The notes under the pieces: generated by a model | The model's database searches: none | The model's input: only the letters and a program-made list of their open reading frames with translations | What the model was told of the DNA's origin: nothing | Part shown: piece after piece, positions 24,551 through 37,300 of the stretch | Numbering within the stretch: position 1 is the first letter of the stretch | Layout: every line of letters begins with the position of its first letter | Made by a program: the position numbers and the translations under genes | From: Erodium maritimum | Taxonomy: Eukaryota; Streptophyta; Magnoliopsida; Geraniales; Geraniaceae | Direction: 5' to 3' | Length of the DNA stretch: 64,000 nt | NCBI GenBank assembly: GCA_963921825.1 | Contig: OY997594.1 | Location: 58,761,675 to 58,825,674 of the forward strand

Positions 24551-25427
24551 GGACTCTATGGGTAGTTGGATGGGTTACTCTGTGAGGAATGGTTATTGTG
24601 GTTTCACCCAAGTGTATGCATCCTACGGGAGCACTACCTTGGTTCCCTATGACATATGGTCCTTAGGGGGCATTTCCGAGAATTCCGACGATGAGCGTCT
24701 CTTTGGGATGGTTTCCGGTGCCTCGATGTATGTGCCTCCTCTGGACCGAGGGAAAATCTGATATGATACGGGTACTCTGGTGGATCGGAATATGGGAACC
24801 GATGTGACACCAGAATCTATCCGTGGATCGGAGGCTTTGGAAAGAAAGTGGTTGGTGTGATATTATTTGTTCCCATTCTAGTCATTATGACTCGTTTATA
24901 GTACTTTTCATGAAATCTTTTAAGTCACTGTTATCCTTAAGAATGCAGTACTCTTCCTTATTTATTCTGATTAGTAGTGTTCCATTGTTTAATAGTATTT
25001 AAAGTGTTACTAGCATTTCATTGTTAACCATATTTAAATCGTTATTTGCGTTATCTTGTTAAAGCACTTTTATTATTGATCTAAAGGTTGAGTTGTTTAC
25101 GATTTTTCCTACTGAGCGTAAGCTCACCCCTATAGTTTTCTTACTGTTTTACAGGCGTACCTGATGTCTAGTGAGTTCGAGGCTCGAGAGCTTCTGGACG
25201 TCTTAGGGATTATTATAGAGTTGTGTTGGTCGTTTGTACTAAACACTATTTATCTTACTCTTTATGTTGAGCTTTGACTCATATTTGCAGTTTTCGGATT
25301 ATTTATTTATGAGTATTTGATGGAGTTTATTTGAAATTTTAAAGGATTTATCAATTGTTTATTATCTTTCTATTACTAACTCAGGTCAAGTCTCGAGTCC
25401 AGTCAAAATCGGATTTGGGGTGTGACA

Positions 25428-25711
25428 AGGGTTTAATGCAACCTTCATCACTTTGATCCCCAAGCAGTATCAGACGGAGTTTTAAAACGATTTCAGGCCA
25501 ATCAGCCTCATCTCATGTCCTTACAAGATTTTAGCCAAAGTGTTGGTGAATCGCCTCAAACTTGTTATAGTTGATCTTATCAGTGACACCCAAAGCGTTT
25601 TTTTAGCGGGTAGGCAGCTTGTTGATGGAGTACATATGGAATCAGAGGTAATTCATTTAATCAAGAAATCTAAAATTGAGTCAATTTTGTCCAAACTCGA
25701 TTTCAAAAATT
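25428..25711 (+). pseudogene. L1-type LINE ORF2, continuation of the copy split at 19,277
   Basis: Immediately after the AGGGT duplication the frame reads LNATFITLIPKQYQTE, then NDFRPISLISCPYKILAK and a segment starting VLVNRL, the fingers and palm start of an L1 reverse transcriptase, ending at the KLDFKN block near 25,710. The sequence then switches to copia LTR, so the catalytic palm of this copy is gone. One stop lies at about 25,482. Confidence 0.87.
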
Positions 25712-27060
25712 CGAGCTCGTTGATGGCTCTTTATGGCTTACGTAGTGTTAGTCATTGGAATGAGATTCTGGAGTCTGGTCATAGATATCATGTGGGACAT
25801 GATATTGGACTACCCGCCCTGAATATGTGTCATAGATTAAGTCATGAACATATTCAGTGTTGTAGCTTGTCATGTATCCTTAGACAAATGATCGCTATGC
25901 AGTCAATAATTGAGTTTGTCATGAGCCTAATGTTTTCCGTAATAGGGCTTTTATAACGGCCATGATTGGTTTGGGGACGGACTGCATGAGTGACACGAAA
26001 AACGGCTAAGGGATTTATCCCTCATACTGAGGTATGGGAAAGATATCGGTTCTCATCCGCTTGATCGAGAGTGACTGAAAGAATAGCATGACTATGCACA
26101 TGATACTGGGTATCATATATTTAGTCATCTCACATATCAAGGAACGGTGATTAAGAATAATAAGGATGACGGATCTATGCCTTATCTCAATCAAGATATC
26201 GGTGATAAAAAGGACAGTGACATAGACGAAAGAAAGGTTAGAATCGACATGGTCGATTCATTATGCAGAATCAAGCAATACCAAAGTCTCGTTAGTTTCC
26301 ACTTACGTAGGATCAAGTAAACTTGGATTTTATGTTGATCTACCGACATGCATAAACCTAAGGGTCACACCGGAGGATGAAGCGCATTAACACATTTATG
26401 GAGGATGGTCAAAAAGGGAGTTGTCTCAGGACATGACCAAAACTGGGTTTTAGGTCATGTGCCTGTAACTATTTAGGACATTACGGATCGAAACAAGTCT
26501 TGGGGTCTTGGGATTGATCGTGTCGGATAATGTTGGGCATATCTAGTATGGAAGGCGTGGAGGCGATGAGCGCTTCACGGGACCTCGTTGGGAATGGCCA
26601 CAGGTCATCTCCCGCGAGGCCCATGGGAGGAACGTGTCACCAAAGGCCCATGGGACTAATTAATTAAGCTTTGATTAATTAGTTCTAATTAATGAAGACT
26701 AAATTAAGGTGTTGGTGATTCACTACCAACTCTCATCCAATCTTGCACCATACTTGTCCTATTTACACCATACATAGGAGGACTCAATATGACAAACACA
26801 AGACAAGAAAACAAGACAGAACTTCACTCCCTATCTCTCTAGAGTTTCGGCCAAGAGGAGATTTTCTATCCATTTTGGTGTTCTTGAGTCCTCATAAGAA
26901 GAACTACGTGACTTTGATCCTAGGAGGATACGTAGGCGTCTTGGAGACTCAATCCGATCATCCTTTACTTGGTGTTCTCTTCTCTTCTCGTGTTCTTGAA
27001 CAATTGGTAAGAAATGGTGATTTCATTTTGTTTTGTGAATCTAATCGTGGTAGTTTTTTC
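25712..27060 (+). repeat. Copia-type LTR fragment, plus strand
   Basis: Homologous, in opposite orientation, to the LTR at 14,162-15,600: shared blocks include CATGTGGGACATGATATTGG, CATGATACTGGGTATCATA, CAAGGAACG and GACATGCATAAACCTAAGGGTCAC. Near 26,925-26,955 it has the GGATACGTAGGCGTCTTGGAGACTC block seen near the 3' end of its relatives. Its start is missing, since it abuts L1 sequence. The 3' boundary is not resolved and may lie further right. Confidence 0.7.
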
Positions 27061-27600
27061 TTGCATGGTCTCGAGTTTTATTTACTTTAGTTGCGAGTAT
27101 GTTTTCACACATACTTGTACTCTTATATGATATGCATGATTCACCTTACATTATATTCACTCTTGTATCATTGGGTTTAAATGCATACTCCTCCTATGTA
27201 GTTATGGTCCCTCTTTACCTCCTCGTTGTAGTATATCTATTGGTTGTGGTTGCTCCACCCTTAATTTTACTCACCAGACATCTTTGTGAGCTAAACTTGT
27301 AAAGTGTAAAAAATGGAGTAAATAAAAAGCTAACCTATAGTAGTGACATATTAGGTTAGAGTATTTCTAGATTTAAGATACTCGACCGATACTTTTACCG
27401 TAAACTATTTTGCTTGTTGATATGTCATTTTTTCTTTTAAATTTATAAATATGTTTCTTAGACCCTAACGATACACTATTCCCAACGAGATGGCATTGTT
27501 TCCAAGGAGTAATCATTTGATTAATCCTCGGTAATTGTCACGCCACTTGGGGCGATTGACAAGAAGGCGTTGTTGCCGTGAAATGACTTTTTGCTTGTTT
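27061..27600. other. Unassigned, AT-rich
   Basis: No gene is recognised. It probably contains the rest of the copia LTR or leader and the degraded upstream part of the next L1. Short open frames on both strands have no domain. Confidence 0.5.
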
Positions 27601-30600
27601 CCCAGTGACAAGTCATCTACATATTTTAATTTGTGAGAATGTGCCCGACAATAGTCAATACTAAAAAGATTGATCAAATTCTGATAGAAGGCATCACTCT
27701 CACTGATCCAATTCTTATTAAAGAAGCAGCAGCTAATCATTTCCAAGCGATATTCTCAACCCCTCCTCTTCAAAGTATAAATATATATGGCCTACCTCAC
27801 AAAGGAGCAATCAAATTGGCTTCAGAGACCCTTTCTTGAGAATGAAGTATTCCAAGCTTTATTGGCTTGCAAAGGGGACAAGGCTCCTAGCCCAAATGGA
27901 TTCACTATAAAGTTTTTGCAGGCCTCATAGACAAATATTAAGCAGGATGTTCTCAAATTCTTCAACCACTTCTACAAATATGGTCAACTTGGCAAAGGGT
28001 TAAATGCATCATTCATTACCCCTATTCCCAAATGTGATTCCCCTCAAAGCTTTGATGACTACAGACCAAACAGCCTCATGGGAGGACCTTACAAGATACT
28101 TTCCAAATTACTATCTCTCATACTCAAAACTGTTATTAGGCACTTGGTTGGAGAGGTTCAGACATGATTTATAGCAGGGGGCAAATCATGGATGGGATTC
28201 TTGTAGCTTATGAGGTGGTTATGCATATCAAAAAGGTCAAGATCAAAGCTCTTATCTTTAAGGAGGATTTTCAAAAGGGCTTTGATCATGTTAATTGGTT
28301 ATATGTGATCAAGATCTTAACAAGGATAGGGTTTGGGGTTCATTGGAAAATGTGGATGCTCTCTTTTTTTTTATAAGCTCGAAAATTTTATTAAAAAGAC
28401 CGATTACAAGAGAAGAGATCGGCCAAGCCCTGATTCAAGGAGAAGCAGGATAAAAGAGTCCAAAAGACCCGAACAACGCTTACAGAGGAGTTCTGCTAAG
28501 GGGGGACTTTAAGGAGGACCTTAACCCAAAAACAGAAGAACCAAAAAACAGAAAGAAAAAAAAACAAAACAAAAAGCCAACCAAATAAAACTATTTGGCT
28601 AACTTCTGACGGGCCTTATGAGACGCTTTCCATAAGGTCGAAATAGAAGGTGCTGCCTTAATGGCTCGTTCCCGAGAACTGGCTCTCGACCGAGTAAATC
28701 AGGGACCGGATCTGACGAGGTTGGAGTAGGGCTTCCTTCCAAGGACTGCTCTCCTTCTCCTCCGCTACCACCGAGGCCTCTGATACAAGAGCTTCAGTCA
28801 AATCCTGACGAACAGAACACTCAACCAAACCAGCGACCGAGACATCGGTGAAATGTGGATGCTCTCTTGCTTCAAAGAATTTGTCTCTATCTTAATCAAT
28901 TGTTCCCCAAGTCCTTATTTCAATATCTTCAGATGATTAAGGCAGGATGTGCCTTTCTCCTTTGCTATTTGCTCTTGTTGCTGAAGGTCTCAATCAGATT
29001 TTGAGTGCAGAGATATCAAATAGGCAATTTCAGAGAGTACAAGTTGGAAATTTTGGGCCAATGATTTCCTATTTGCAGTTTGTAGATGAGTCCATTTTTT
29101 TTAAAAGGCTGACATCCAAGGAGTCACAAATCTCAAATATGCATTGCACATGTTTCAAGTGGAAAGTGGTCTTAAGGTCGATTTTCATAAATCAACAATT
29201 GTTCCATTAAACCTCTCAAAAGCTAAAGTCACACAGTTTCACGCAGTCCTCCAATGTAATTTGGTAGTCTTCCTATGACTTATCTGGGTTTCTTCTTAGG
29301 TGTCAATCCTAAGAGAATCAAAACCTAAATGTCAATTGTGGATAGGTTCAAAAAAGCTCTTGGTCTCTATCAGGCTAAACTTTTATCATTTGGAGGAAGC
29401 GTCACCTTAATAAGCTCTACACTAGGAGCCTTGCCTCTTTATTATTTCTCTATTTTTAAAGCCCCCAAAGGAGTTATCAAATTCAAGAAATATGGAAAAG
29501 GAGGTTCCTTTGGCATGGATCATCTATAGAAAAAGTATTTTGTAAGGTTAGTTGGAACTTGGTCTGTAGAGCAAAAGAGGATTGGGGTCTTGGAATTAAA
29601 ATTTTGGCTATCATGAATGTGGCTCTCTTTGCTAAATGGTGGTGGAGGTTCGATTTAAAAGGAAACTCACTATGGAAGCTTGTTATTTGTATAAAATTTG
29701 GCTGGAACTCATCTGTTTGGGATTTATCTTCTTTCCCTGAAGTTGGTAACCAAGATTCTCTAATTTCGTTGGTGTTAAGGGCCAGTATTGGTCTTTAGGT
29801 TCAGGATCAAGGATCTCATTTTGAGAGGATGTTTGGTGGGGGTCTCAGCCTCTCAAATTCCTCTTCCAAAGTATTTTTCTTCTCTCACAAGCAAAAAATG
29901 TCTTAGTGGCAGAGGCATGCCTTAGTAATGGTCTTGCCCTTAGAAGAGACGCTAGAGGTAGGGAGTTGTTTGAGTGGTATACCATATCCTCTCTATTGGT
30001 ATCACTATAGCTAACCTCTCAAGAAGATGAATTGATTTGGTCCCTAGATGATAAAGGATTTTCTGTCAAAAGGCTATATACTTTACTTGCAAGACAAGTT
30101 TTAGACAAACCAGATTAGGCTCACATTCTCTGGACTCAAAGTGTCCCACCCAAAATCTCTACATTTTTTTGGCTTGCTTGCCTTGAAGTCATCCCATCCA
30201 AATCTCTCCTTTCAAGAGCTGATTTGTCCTATTTGTGATTAGGATCTTAAGGATGGATCACATATCCTCTAAGTTCATGAGAGGTTTGGAACAAAGTGCT
30301 ATCCTGGTGGGGTGTCCTATCTGTAATCCCCAGCTCAGTGGTGGAATTAATGTCCTCTTGGCCTCAACTTATTGCTGCAAAATTCTACAAAAGATGGGGA
30401 AACATTCTCAAAATAACTTGCAGGAAACTATGGCTTATTAGGAACCCTTTCATATTTCAAAATTCTTCATCACGCCTACAACTGGGAATGGGCTTATTTT
30501 GAATGGTCAACATCTCCTGCCCTTTGTGCTCTGAGGAAGAAATCTAGCTCTGGCTCTTAGGTTCCATATACGCATCATATCCTTTTTTTTCTTTTTCTGT

Positions 30601-31087
30601 GCGTGGGTCTCTTCTTCCTCCTCTTTCATTCGCTTCTTCTGGTGTGAGGGTAGTTCTTCTTTGCTCCTCTATTTTCTTGGTTTCATTGGCTTTTGTCGGA
30701 TCCTGCTATACTTTTAAGATTGTTCCTCGTTCAACAGTTGCAGTTCTTCTGATTCAGGCCCTGATTAGCTTCTCAATACAATATGGTATTCAAGACTTGC
30801 TTATCTTTAATTACAAAGATGATATGTTCTCCCCGAATCCTTCACATCAACAGATTGCTCCTCAATTTAGAATGGTGGTGTTCAAGCTTTTATCTGAAAA
30901 TTATGTCGCCACTCTTACTCTTAGTTCTCTCTGTTCTCCAGCATCACCATCTCCTGCTGCTAAATCAACACTAGTTTTTAGAGCTTTTGACAGTTGATTT
31001 TGTATCTCTTTCCTGTTGTGTTCTATGTAACCTTTTCCATCTCAGAAGAGGTTTTAATACATATGCTTTCACTGATCAAAAAAAAAA
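27600..31087 (+). pseudogene. L1-type LINE ORF2 and 3' UTR with poly(A), interrupted
   Basis: A second, independent L1. Blocks: the linker ending TKKIDQILIEGI (27,655); RT start KGDKAPSPNGFTIKF (27,870); GKGLNASFITPIPK and DDYRPNSL (27,990-28,075); KEDFQKGFDHVNW (28,260); LSPLLFALVAEGLNQ (28,950); the catalytic box decayed to FVDESIFF (29,080) where FADD is usual; the thumb with SIVDRFKKAL and LLSFGGSVTLI (29,330-29,420); and a zf-RVT region near 30,130-30,230. A 3' UTR follows from about 30,540 and ends in ten A's at 31,078-31,087. Multiple stops and frameshifts are present. Positions 28,366-28,850 are a foreign insert within RT. Confidence 0.88.
28366..28850 (-). mobile_element. 5'-truncated poly(A) retroelement of the RRM-ORF1 family
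   Basis: A 485-bp insert in the L1 above, flanked by a perfect 18-bp duplication AAATGTGGATGCTCTCTT (28,348-28,365 and 28,851-28,868). The T run at 28,364-28,372 is its poly(A) tail on the minus strand. On the minus strand it encodes the end of an ORF: WKEALLQP, then SRERAIKAAPSISTLW, with a stop at about 28,590. A 3' UTR follows, ending AATAAAATTTTCGAGCTTAT plus A's. Both the ORF C-terminus and the 3' end match the larger element at 52,174-54,264. Confidence 0.87.
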
Positions 31088-31350
31088 GTGTGGGAGGTTT
31101 TGGTCGACATGGCATGTTTTTCAGATTTCTATAACAACCCCTACCCATATTATTTGACAACAAAAACCGAATAAATCCATTGCCATTTTTGATATCCGTG
31201 TGCGAGTAGAAACTTTTGGTTTATCATTCAGTGTTGAACACAGATACAAAGCATCAATCATGTCTCAAACCATAAGAAGGAACTTTTTTAGTTCTTTCAA
31301 ATGCTTCACGCAAAAGAATAAAACAAAATTATAGAACATCACTAAAGCCA
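31088..31350 (-). other. 3' flank / 3' UTR of the RNA polymerase I gene
   Basis: A non-coding interval between the L1 poly(A) tail and the stop codon of the minus-strand polymerase gene at 31,351-31,353. The transcript's 3' UTR must lie here or extend into the L1. I see no clear poly(A) signal that would fix the end. Confidence 0.5.
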
Positions 31351-34300
31351 TTACTCAATTTCCAGCTTCTGCATCAAGTCAAAACAACCGGTACCCATTT
31401 TCACCGGCAACCCTAGGCATATCCTAGCAGACGGAGTGTCTAAATTGTCACTTGTGCCATGATATGCTGCTTCAACAATGAACTTGGAGGCAGTCTCAAA
31501 AGTCATTTTGCTGAAAGGCGAAGGTGAGTCAGCTATGCCCCCAAGTCTGCTCATTGGGCGATATCCACCAGCATGGGTCATGAAATCAGCAATCAAGGAT
31601 AGGTGACGGTGATTGACTAGAATACCATAAGATTTGAACACATGGTTGATCTCTCTCATGAGGGTTTCTCTGGCAGCCTCTACACCATATGTATTCAACA
31701 TGTCATGGATGCTGTTGGAGTATATGTACCTTACATCAAGGGCTTCTTGTAATTTCCACAGTGCACCGAAGTCAACTCCAGTCGTCTGCAATGCAGGCAT
31801 TTCCTCTAGCTCTTTGGGATCAATAATTGTCCTTTTCTTGGGATCTTTACCATAGTATATCACCTGACTTTCTTTGCAGTTGGTTGGTGCGCAATTATCG
31901 ACCTTTCCTGAACTTTGTACATAAACCTTCTTCGCTGCCCTCTCTGCAATCTACATAAGATGATATCAATATGGCATTAGAACAAAATTTAAAAGGCTGC
32001 AGGCAAGAGAATCTGTATTGGATATAGAATACTCTCTTTGAATGTAACTAGTTCAAGCGAATTGTTTAAAGCAAACTAGTACCAAGATACGCCTAATATA
32101 GACGAGTGATCTTTTTGATTGAGCCACCATACCCAAATGTTAATTATTATTGAGGAATGCATAACCGATGTAACAGGAAAGGGCATGGCGGGAGAAAAAA
32201 GTTATAGAAACCAGTGTCAATTACACCTAGCTACGCCTAAGTTTACATGTTTTTCACTTAGCTACACCTAAATTCCAAATTCTTTTTGCAGCTACACTAG
32301 TTTTCAAAAAAAAAAATCCAGAGCTCTATTTGCCAAAAATGACGAAACTTCCTTCACCATAATATCATAAAATGCCATTTTTTCTTCTTTTTGTTAGTTT
32401 TATCTTCTAAGTAATGTTTTCATGTCTGCTCAACCTTTTTTACATCTAATCAAAACGTTTTGGGTAGTTACAGAGTCTTTTGAGATTAGGATCAAGGGTA
32501 TTTTCGTCATTTTCGGGTGAAACTGAGATAAAAAGAATAAAATTTGAATCCTAAGGTAGCCGCAAAATGACTTTGTAACCTAGGTGTAGCTAGGTGTAAC
32601 AAACCCTAGAAACAAATAAGGGAATGGCCAGAGCTAGTGAAAAAGGTAGGCTTCAAATATTGGCAACAATGACGGGAAAAAAAAAAAAGAGGAGAGTATC
32701 CCAAGTACCTGTGCCAGTAAGATATGAGGTTCATCAATGAGTTTGAAATGGGCTTTCAAGCGCAGTCCCTTGGCTTCCACGAATATTGCCCTGTCAGTAT
32801 CCTTTTTGGTTAATGCTTTCTTCTTCTTTTTCTCTTCTGGTTTGGTCTTCGTGTCACTTGACTTGAGCTTAGGACTAACAGGTTCCGATGACACGCCAAC
32901 CGTATCATCATCCTCATCAGTGTCTTCTTGAGCATTGTCAACTTCGCTTTCAGGCAGGGCTGATTGCTCATCTTCAGAACCATCCTCATAATCCATTTCA
33001 TCAGTAGCTTGTCGTTTTTGCTTTTTAGCATCTAGACCAAGATCATCTGCCTCCTCACCAACATCATCTTCCTCTTCTTCACCAACTCTTGATACGTCAT
33101 GAGAAGAATCCTCCTCCGTCTCATTTGAGGAATTTGGTTGAGAATCTGATTCAGAACTCTGTATCCCATTAATTTTAGAAAGCAAAGAGATATTACTTTG
33201 TATTGCATCCTCCAACTCCCTTAAAAAGGTAGTACTTAGAGTTTCCTCACACTTGTCCACTGAAATACCCAGGTGAGGTGCAGAAAGTTTCATCTCCAGC
33301 TTATAAATCCTGCAGATACGGCTATCACAAAGAGAGAATGGCCCAACTGACACCTTCAATGTTCCAATTAAGTCTGCTATGGATATCTTCTTCAACTCCA
33401 AGGCAAGATGTGTAGCGTCCTCTCTGAACATAACAGGGAAAGCAAATCATGAATACCACACACCTAGTTAATGATATCATAAATGCAGTTTGCATAAAGT
33501 TTAGGGTAAATTGTACACAACTACCTTTATGAATTGCCCACAAACACATAACCCTATTGTAAATTTTCCAGACACAACTACCTTTAAGAATTACCCACAA
33601 ACACATAACCCTATTGTAAATTTCCACGGACACATTACAACCCTTAGGGATTTTCATGTGTCACCATCCTACAAAATAGACGGAAACTATCAGTTTTTTT
33701 TTTGTTTTTGTCACATGACTTTATAATATCCCAAAACTACTCATTCACATTCTTTAATCTTCCAGTTTCATTATGATTCCGTTCTCGAAATCCTCCTTGA
33801 ATATATTGAAATTGGAGATTATAGGATGAGAATACGTACTTCTGGTATATTATAAAATCGTACAGTCACGTGATGTAGAAAAATCAAAAACATTGTTGTT
33901 TTCTGTCTATTTTGTATAATGGTAACACATGGAAATTCATAAGGGTAGTCATGTGTCTGGAAAATTTACTATGGGGTTATGTGTTTGTCAGTTTGTGGAC
34001 AATTCATAAAGTTGGTGCAAATTTTAATCTCAATATGCTGGTGCGCATAAATTTCTGACACGTTCATTGGTTGCAAAACAGATGTTACCATATCAGGAGG
34101 CAAAACATAATCTAAAGAGTAGCGATAAAGGGACTGGGATAGCAACTTACTGTGTTCTGCCCTCTTGCAGGGGGCAAGTCATAATAGGAGTCTTTATATC
34201 ACTTGAAGCAGTCATTAGGATCTCTTGTAGACGTGGAATTCCTAGTGTCACATTCATTTCACCACGCCCAGCAAGATGGAAAGTGTTCAACCTGACAAAC

Positions 34301-37300
34301 AAGAACAGTTGGTCAAACATCTAAAGTTCAAAAGCCCGATAAAAAAAATCGAAAGTTCAAAAGAAGAAACATATATGTATGTGCATGCTAAACAGAAGAA
34401 ACATATGTATGTTAGTATGTGTACATATATTTCATGGTGATACTGAACTAATGATGCTCAAGTTTGGAACACAATTATGTACGCTTAAAAGCCTTCCCCG
34501 AACTCCATAAAGTAGTTCACTACTATAAATCTGTCTACCTCTACAAACAAGCCAATAGATATAAGGAGTTATTGCTTAAAACAACCCTTTTGAATCATCC
34601 ACTTACAGAAAACTACCTTTTGACAACTTTAAACTACACTTTTGATTGAAAACAGTTCTGACCCGAACTTCTTGTTTATTTTCATTATTCATTTGAGCCA
34701 AGATTAACACTATATTCTCTGCTATAGTCAATTTTACCTCCTGTAACTGAGCTATTCAAAAAGTTCATATTTTGTCAAAGGGTATTTTTTCATGAGTGGG
34801 CAATTCAAAAGGGTAGTTTAAAGAAACAACTGAATCGTGTTTAAAGTAAAATCTCACGTCATTTGTGTGGAAGGCTCTCCTACAGACTGAGCTGAGAGGA
34901 CACCAACTGGTTCTCCAGGCTGTGCTAGGTTTAAGAGGTAATGGCGCTTAACTGATTCCATGAACTCCTCTCTACTTGCAAAACCACTAGTAATGCGTTC
35001 ATTCAAAGTTAACTTTTCAATGAAATCCTCTGCTTTCTTTGCAAGGGCAGGAGGTAACTTTCCAATATAAGCGTTAGCTTCAGGCTCAGGCTCAAGCTTG
35101 GAGGATTTCAATTCTGGATTCTGAAATTTAATAGATAAGATATCCATGCATCAGATAGAAATTAACTATTTCAGGACTCAATTGGGCCATTATATTAAAA
35201 ATTCTTACCATTGCCAGTACTTCAAACTTTGAAAGATACTTTGAGCGGTGGACATCAACACCATCTTCTCCATAAATGAACTGAACAATTGACCCATCGG
35301 CATCACGTACAGTGTGGTCATAACTAACTTTTAAACATTCAAGGTTTTTTATCAGACATCTTTGCAGGTATCCACTTCTTGACGTTTTGACTGCTGTGTC
35401 AACTAACCTACATGGTTAATACAAGTTCAATTATATTTTGCTGAGAATGGATTTATGCAACTATCTGATGAAAAATATGTATCAGTCGAGTTGATTTTGC
35501 ATATCACATGACAGCATTATCTCATCATATATCTTGAGAAGAATGGCAAGATAGATACTAAGATAATTTACCCTTCACGGCCAGCCATGCAATGGAAGTA
35601 ATATTCTTGAGGGCGAAGACCGGTAAGGAAACGATCAATGATAAAGCCTCCAGCTCGAGATGAAAAATCCCATGGAGGGAAGCACGGCAATGTCTTCCCA
35701 GAAACCATTCTTGGAACGCGTTTTCCCTCCAATTCTTGTGAGCCCAAATAAGATGAAATTTGTTGGAAGTTAACCTGGTCAATTGAACCGTCAAACCTTT
35801 AAACCACATTAACAGCTAAATGTTCACTAAACAGAACAAAACAGGTGCAAAAGATACAAATAGAAAGAAACAGTACATGAGGACTAAAAAATGAGTGCAT
35901 CTCATCATTCACGAAAGACATGTGAAACGCATTCGAGTAACATATAATGCATACATGCCATTTAAAACACTACATGTTTAGAGCGCAACTTTAAATCATC
36001 TCACAAACCCTAGTCACGTACTTCTTGAAAAATTAAGGTGAATGGCAAAGAGCCCTAAAAAATGACTAAAAGGGTACTCTTTTGGTAAAAAAAAATGCTT
36101 AAGGTGGCTTTTTTGTTGTTTATCAAAGCCCAGAGAGAAGTGATGACCTTGGGGTTGTAAAATGAAGATAGAACAACCCATTTTCTAAAAAAAAATCAAA
36201 TATACGGGATTGATACATGTTTTATTGGTTTTGTGCCCTTTGTTTAATTGGTTGAGTAAAATTGACTTTTTAGCCATTGGAGATATGAATATTATGTTGT
36301 TGGAATGTTGTAGATTTCTATTTTTTTTCCTTCTTTCCTTTTCGACTCAGTTTATCGGGTTTTGATATCCTTATATACATTATACATTTAAGTTAAAAAA
36401 AGATTAGAAGATTAATTTTTTTATAAAATTTTATGTTCAGAATTATTACCAACAATCTTGGTATTGTAAATTTATTCTTATTTATATCCACTCTGATTTT
36501 ATTGGATTGCCAGAGACTTCAAAGCTCAGCACCCAAACCTCCAACACTTGAAGTTTCTGACTAGAGAATAACGAATACGAAAAAGTGAAGGGGTTTTTTT
36601 GACTTTTAAAACAAAGCATAGGATAGACTGGATTGTGAAATGTAGAAGGATCTAAGTACAGGACAGTGAACTATAATCGCCCCTATAAAAATAAATCAAT
36701 GATGTTAACTAGAATATAAACAAAAACAATACAGAATAGAAACTTACAGTGCCACCTTTGGCACCAGATATAGTCATAAGAGAGATGCAATTCTTTCCAG
36801 ATGGTTTCCATAAGCCTTCAGACAGCAACTCACGATTCACCTTTTGACTAAATTCATTAAGTCCACTGAGCATTTTCCTATCCAAGCTCATTAGGGCCGA
36901 CTCTCCATTTCTACGTACATATTCTTCAACTTTGGTCTGCAGTTCTTTTGGGTCTGAAAGGAATAAAACCCGCAAGAAAATTTGTAATATAAGGGAGAAC
37001 AAAATTCCTTTTAAAGAGCCTCAGTCATCTATTATTTCATAAAACTATTTACATGCATTTAATATAAAAAAAGTGACAAATAATTAAATCAATAAGAATG
37101 GCATACCTATTACCGCGTCACCCTTGATACCTACAAAATCACGATGAATTTTTCCACCACTCTTCGTTGCTTCTTCAAGTTGCATCTTCCTTCTAAGGTC
37201 TTTATCTTCCTTGATCAAAAGATCATCTAACCCACAGGTAAAACCATGCATCTGAATATAAAGATCACAGTCAATGGACAAGGGTACGCTAATGAACACT

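Larger units (their letters stand above)
19278..25427 (+). repeat. Solo LTR of gypsy family B, itself carrying a nested solo LTR
   Basis: It begins TGTAAAATCCC and ends GGGGTGTGACA, with a perfect 5-bp duplication AGGGT at 19,273-19,277 and 25,428-25,432. No internal region is present, so the element was reduced to one LTR. Without the nested insertion it is about 2.9 kb. The ends, the length, and the TGAGC...GCTCA hairpin at 25,113-25,126 followed by pyrimidines and ACAG place it near the Tekay-like family. The segment 19,380-20,270 is GC-rich, with repeated GGGCC, and holds overlapping open frames without any domain. I take it as LTR promoter/leader sequence. Confidence 0.9.

Noticed and set aside
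14162..27060. Opposite-oriented copia LTRs as one large inverted element
   Set aside because: They are separated by [13 protein letters not shown] inserted L1 and gypsy sequence and differ in their boundaries, so they are separate insertions of related families.
18360..31087. The two L1 regions as halves of one element
   Set aside because: Both contain the same RT segment (GKGLNATFITLIPK-like at 25,432 and GKGLNASFITPIPK at 27,993), so they are separate copies.
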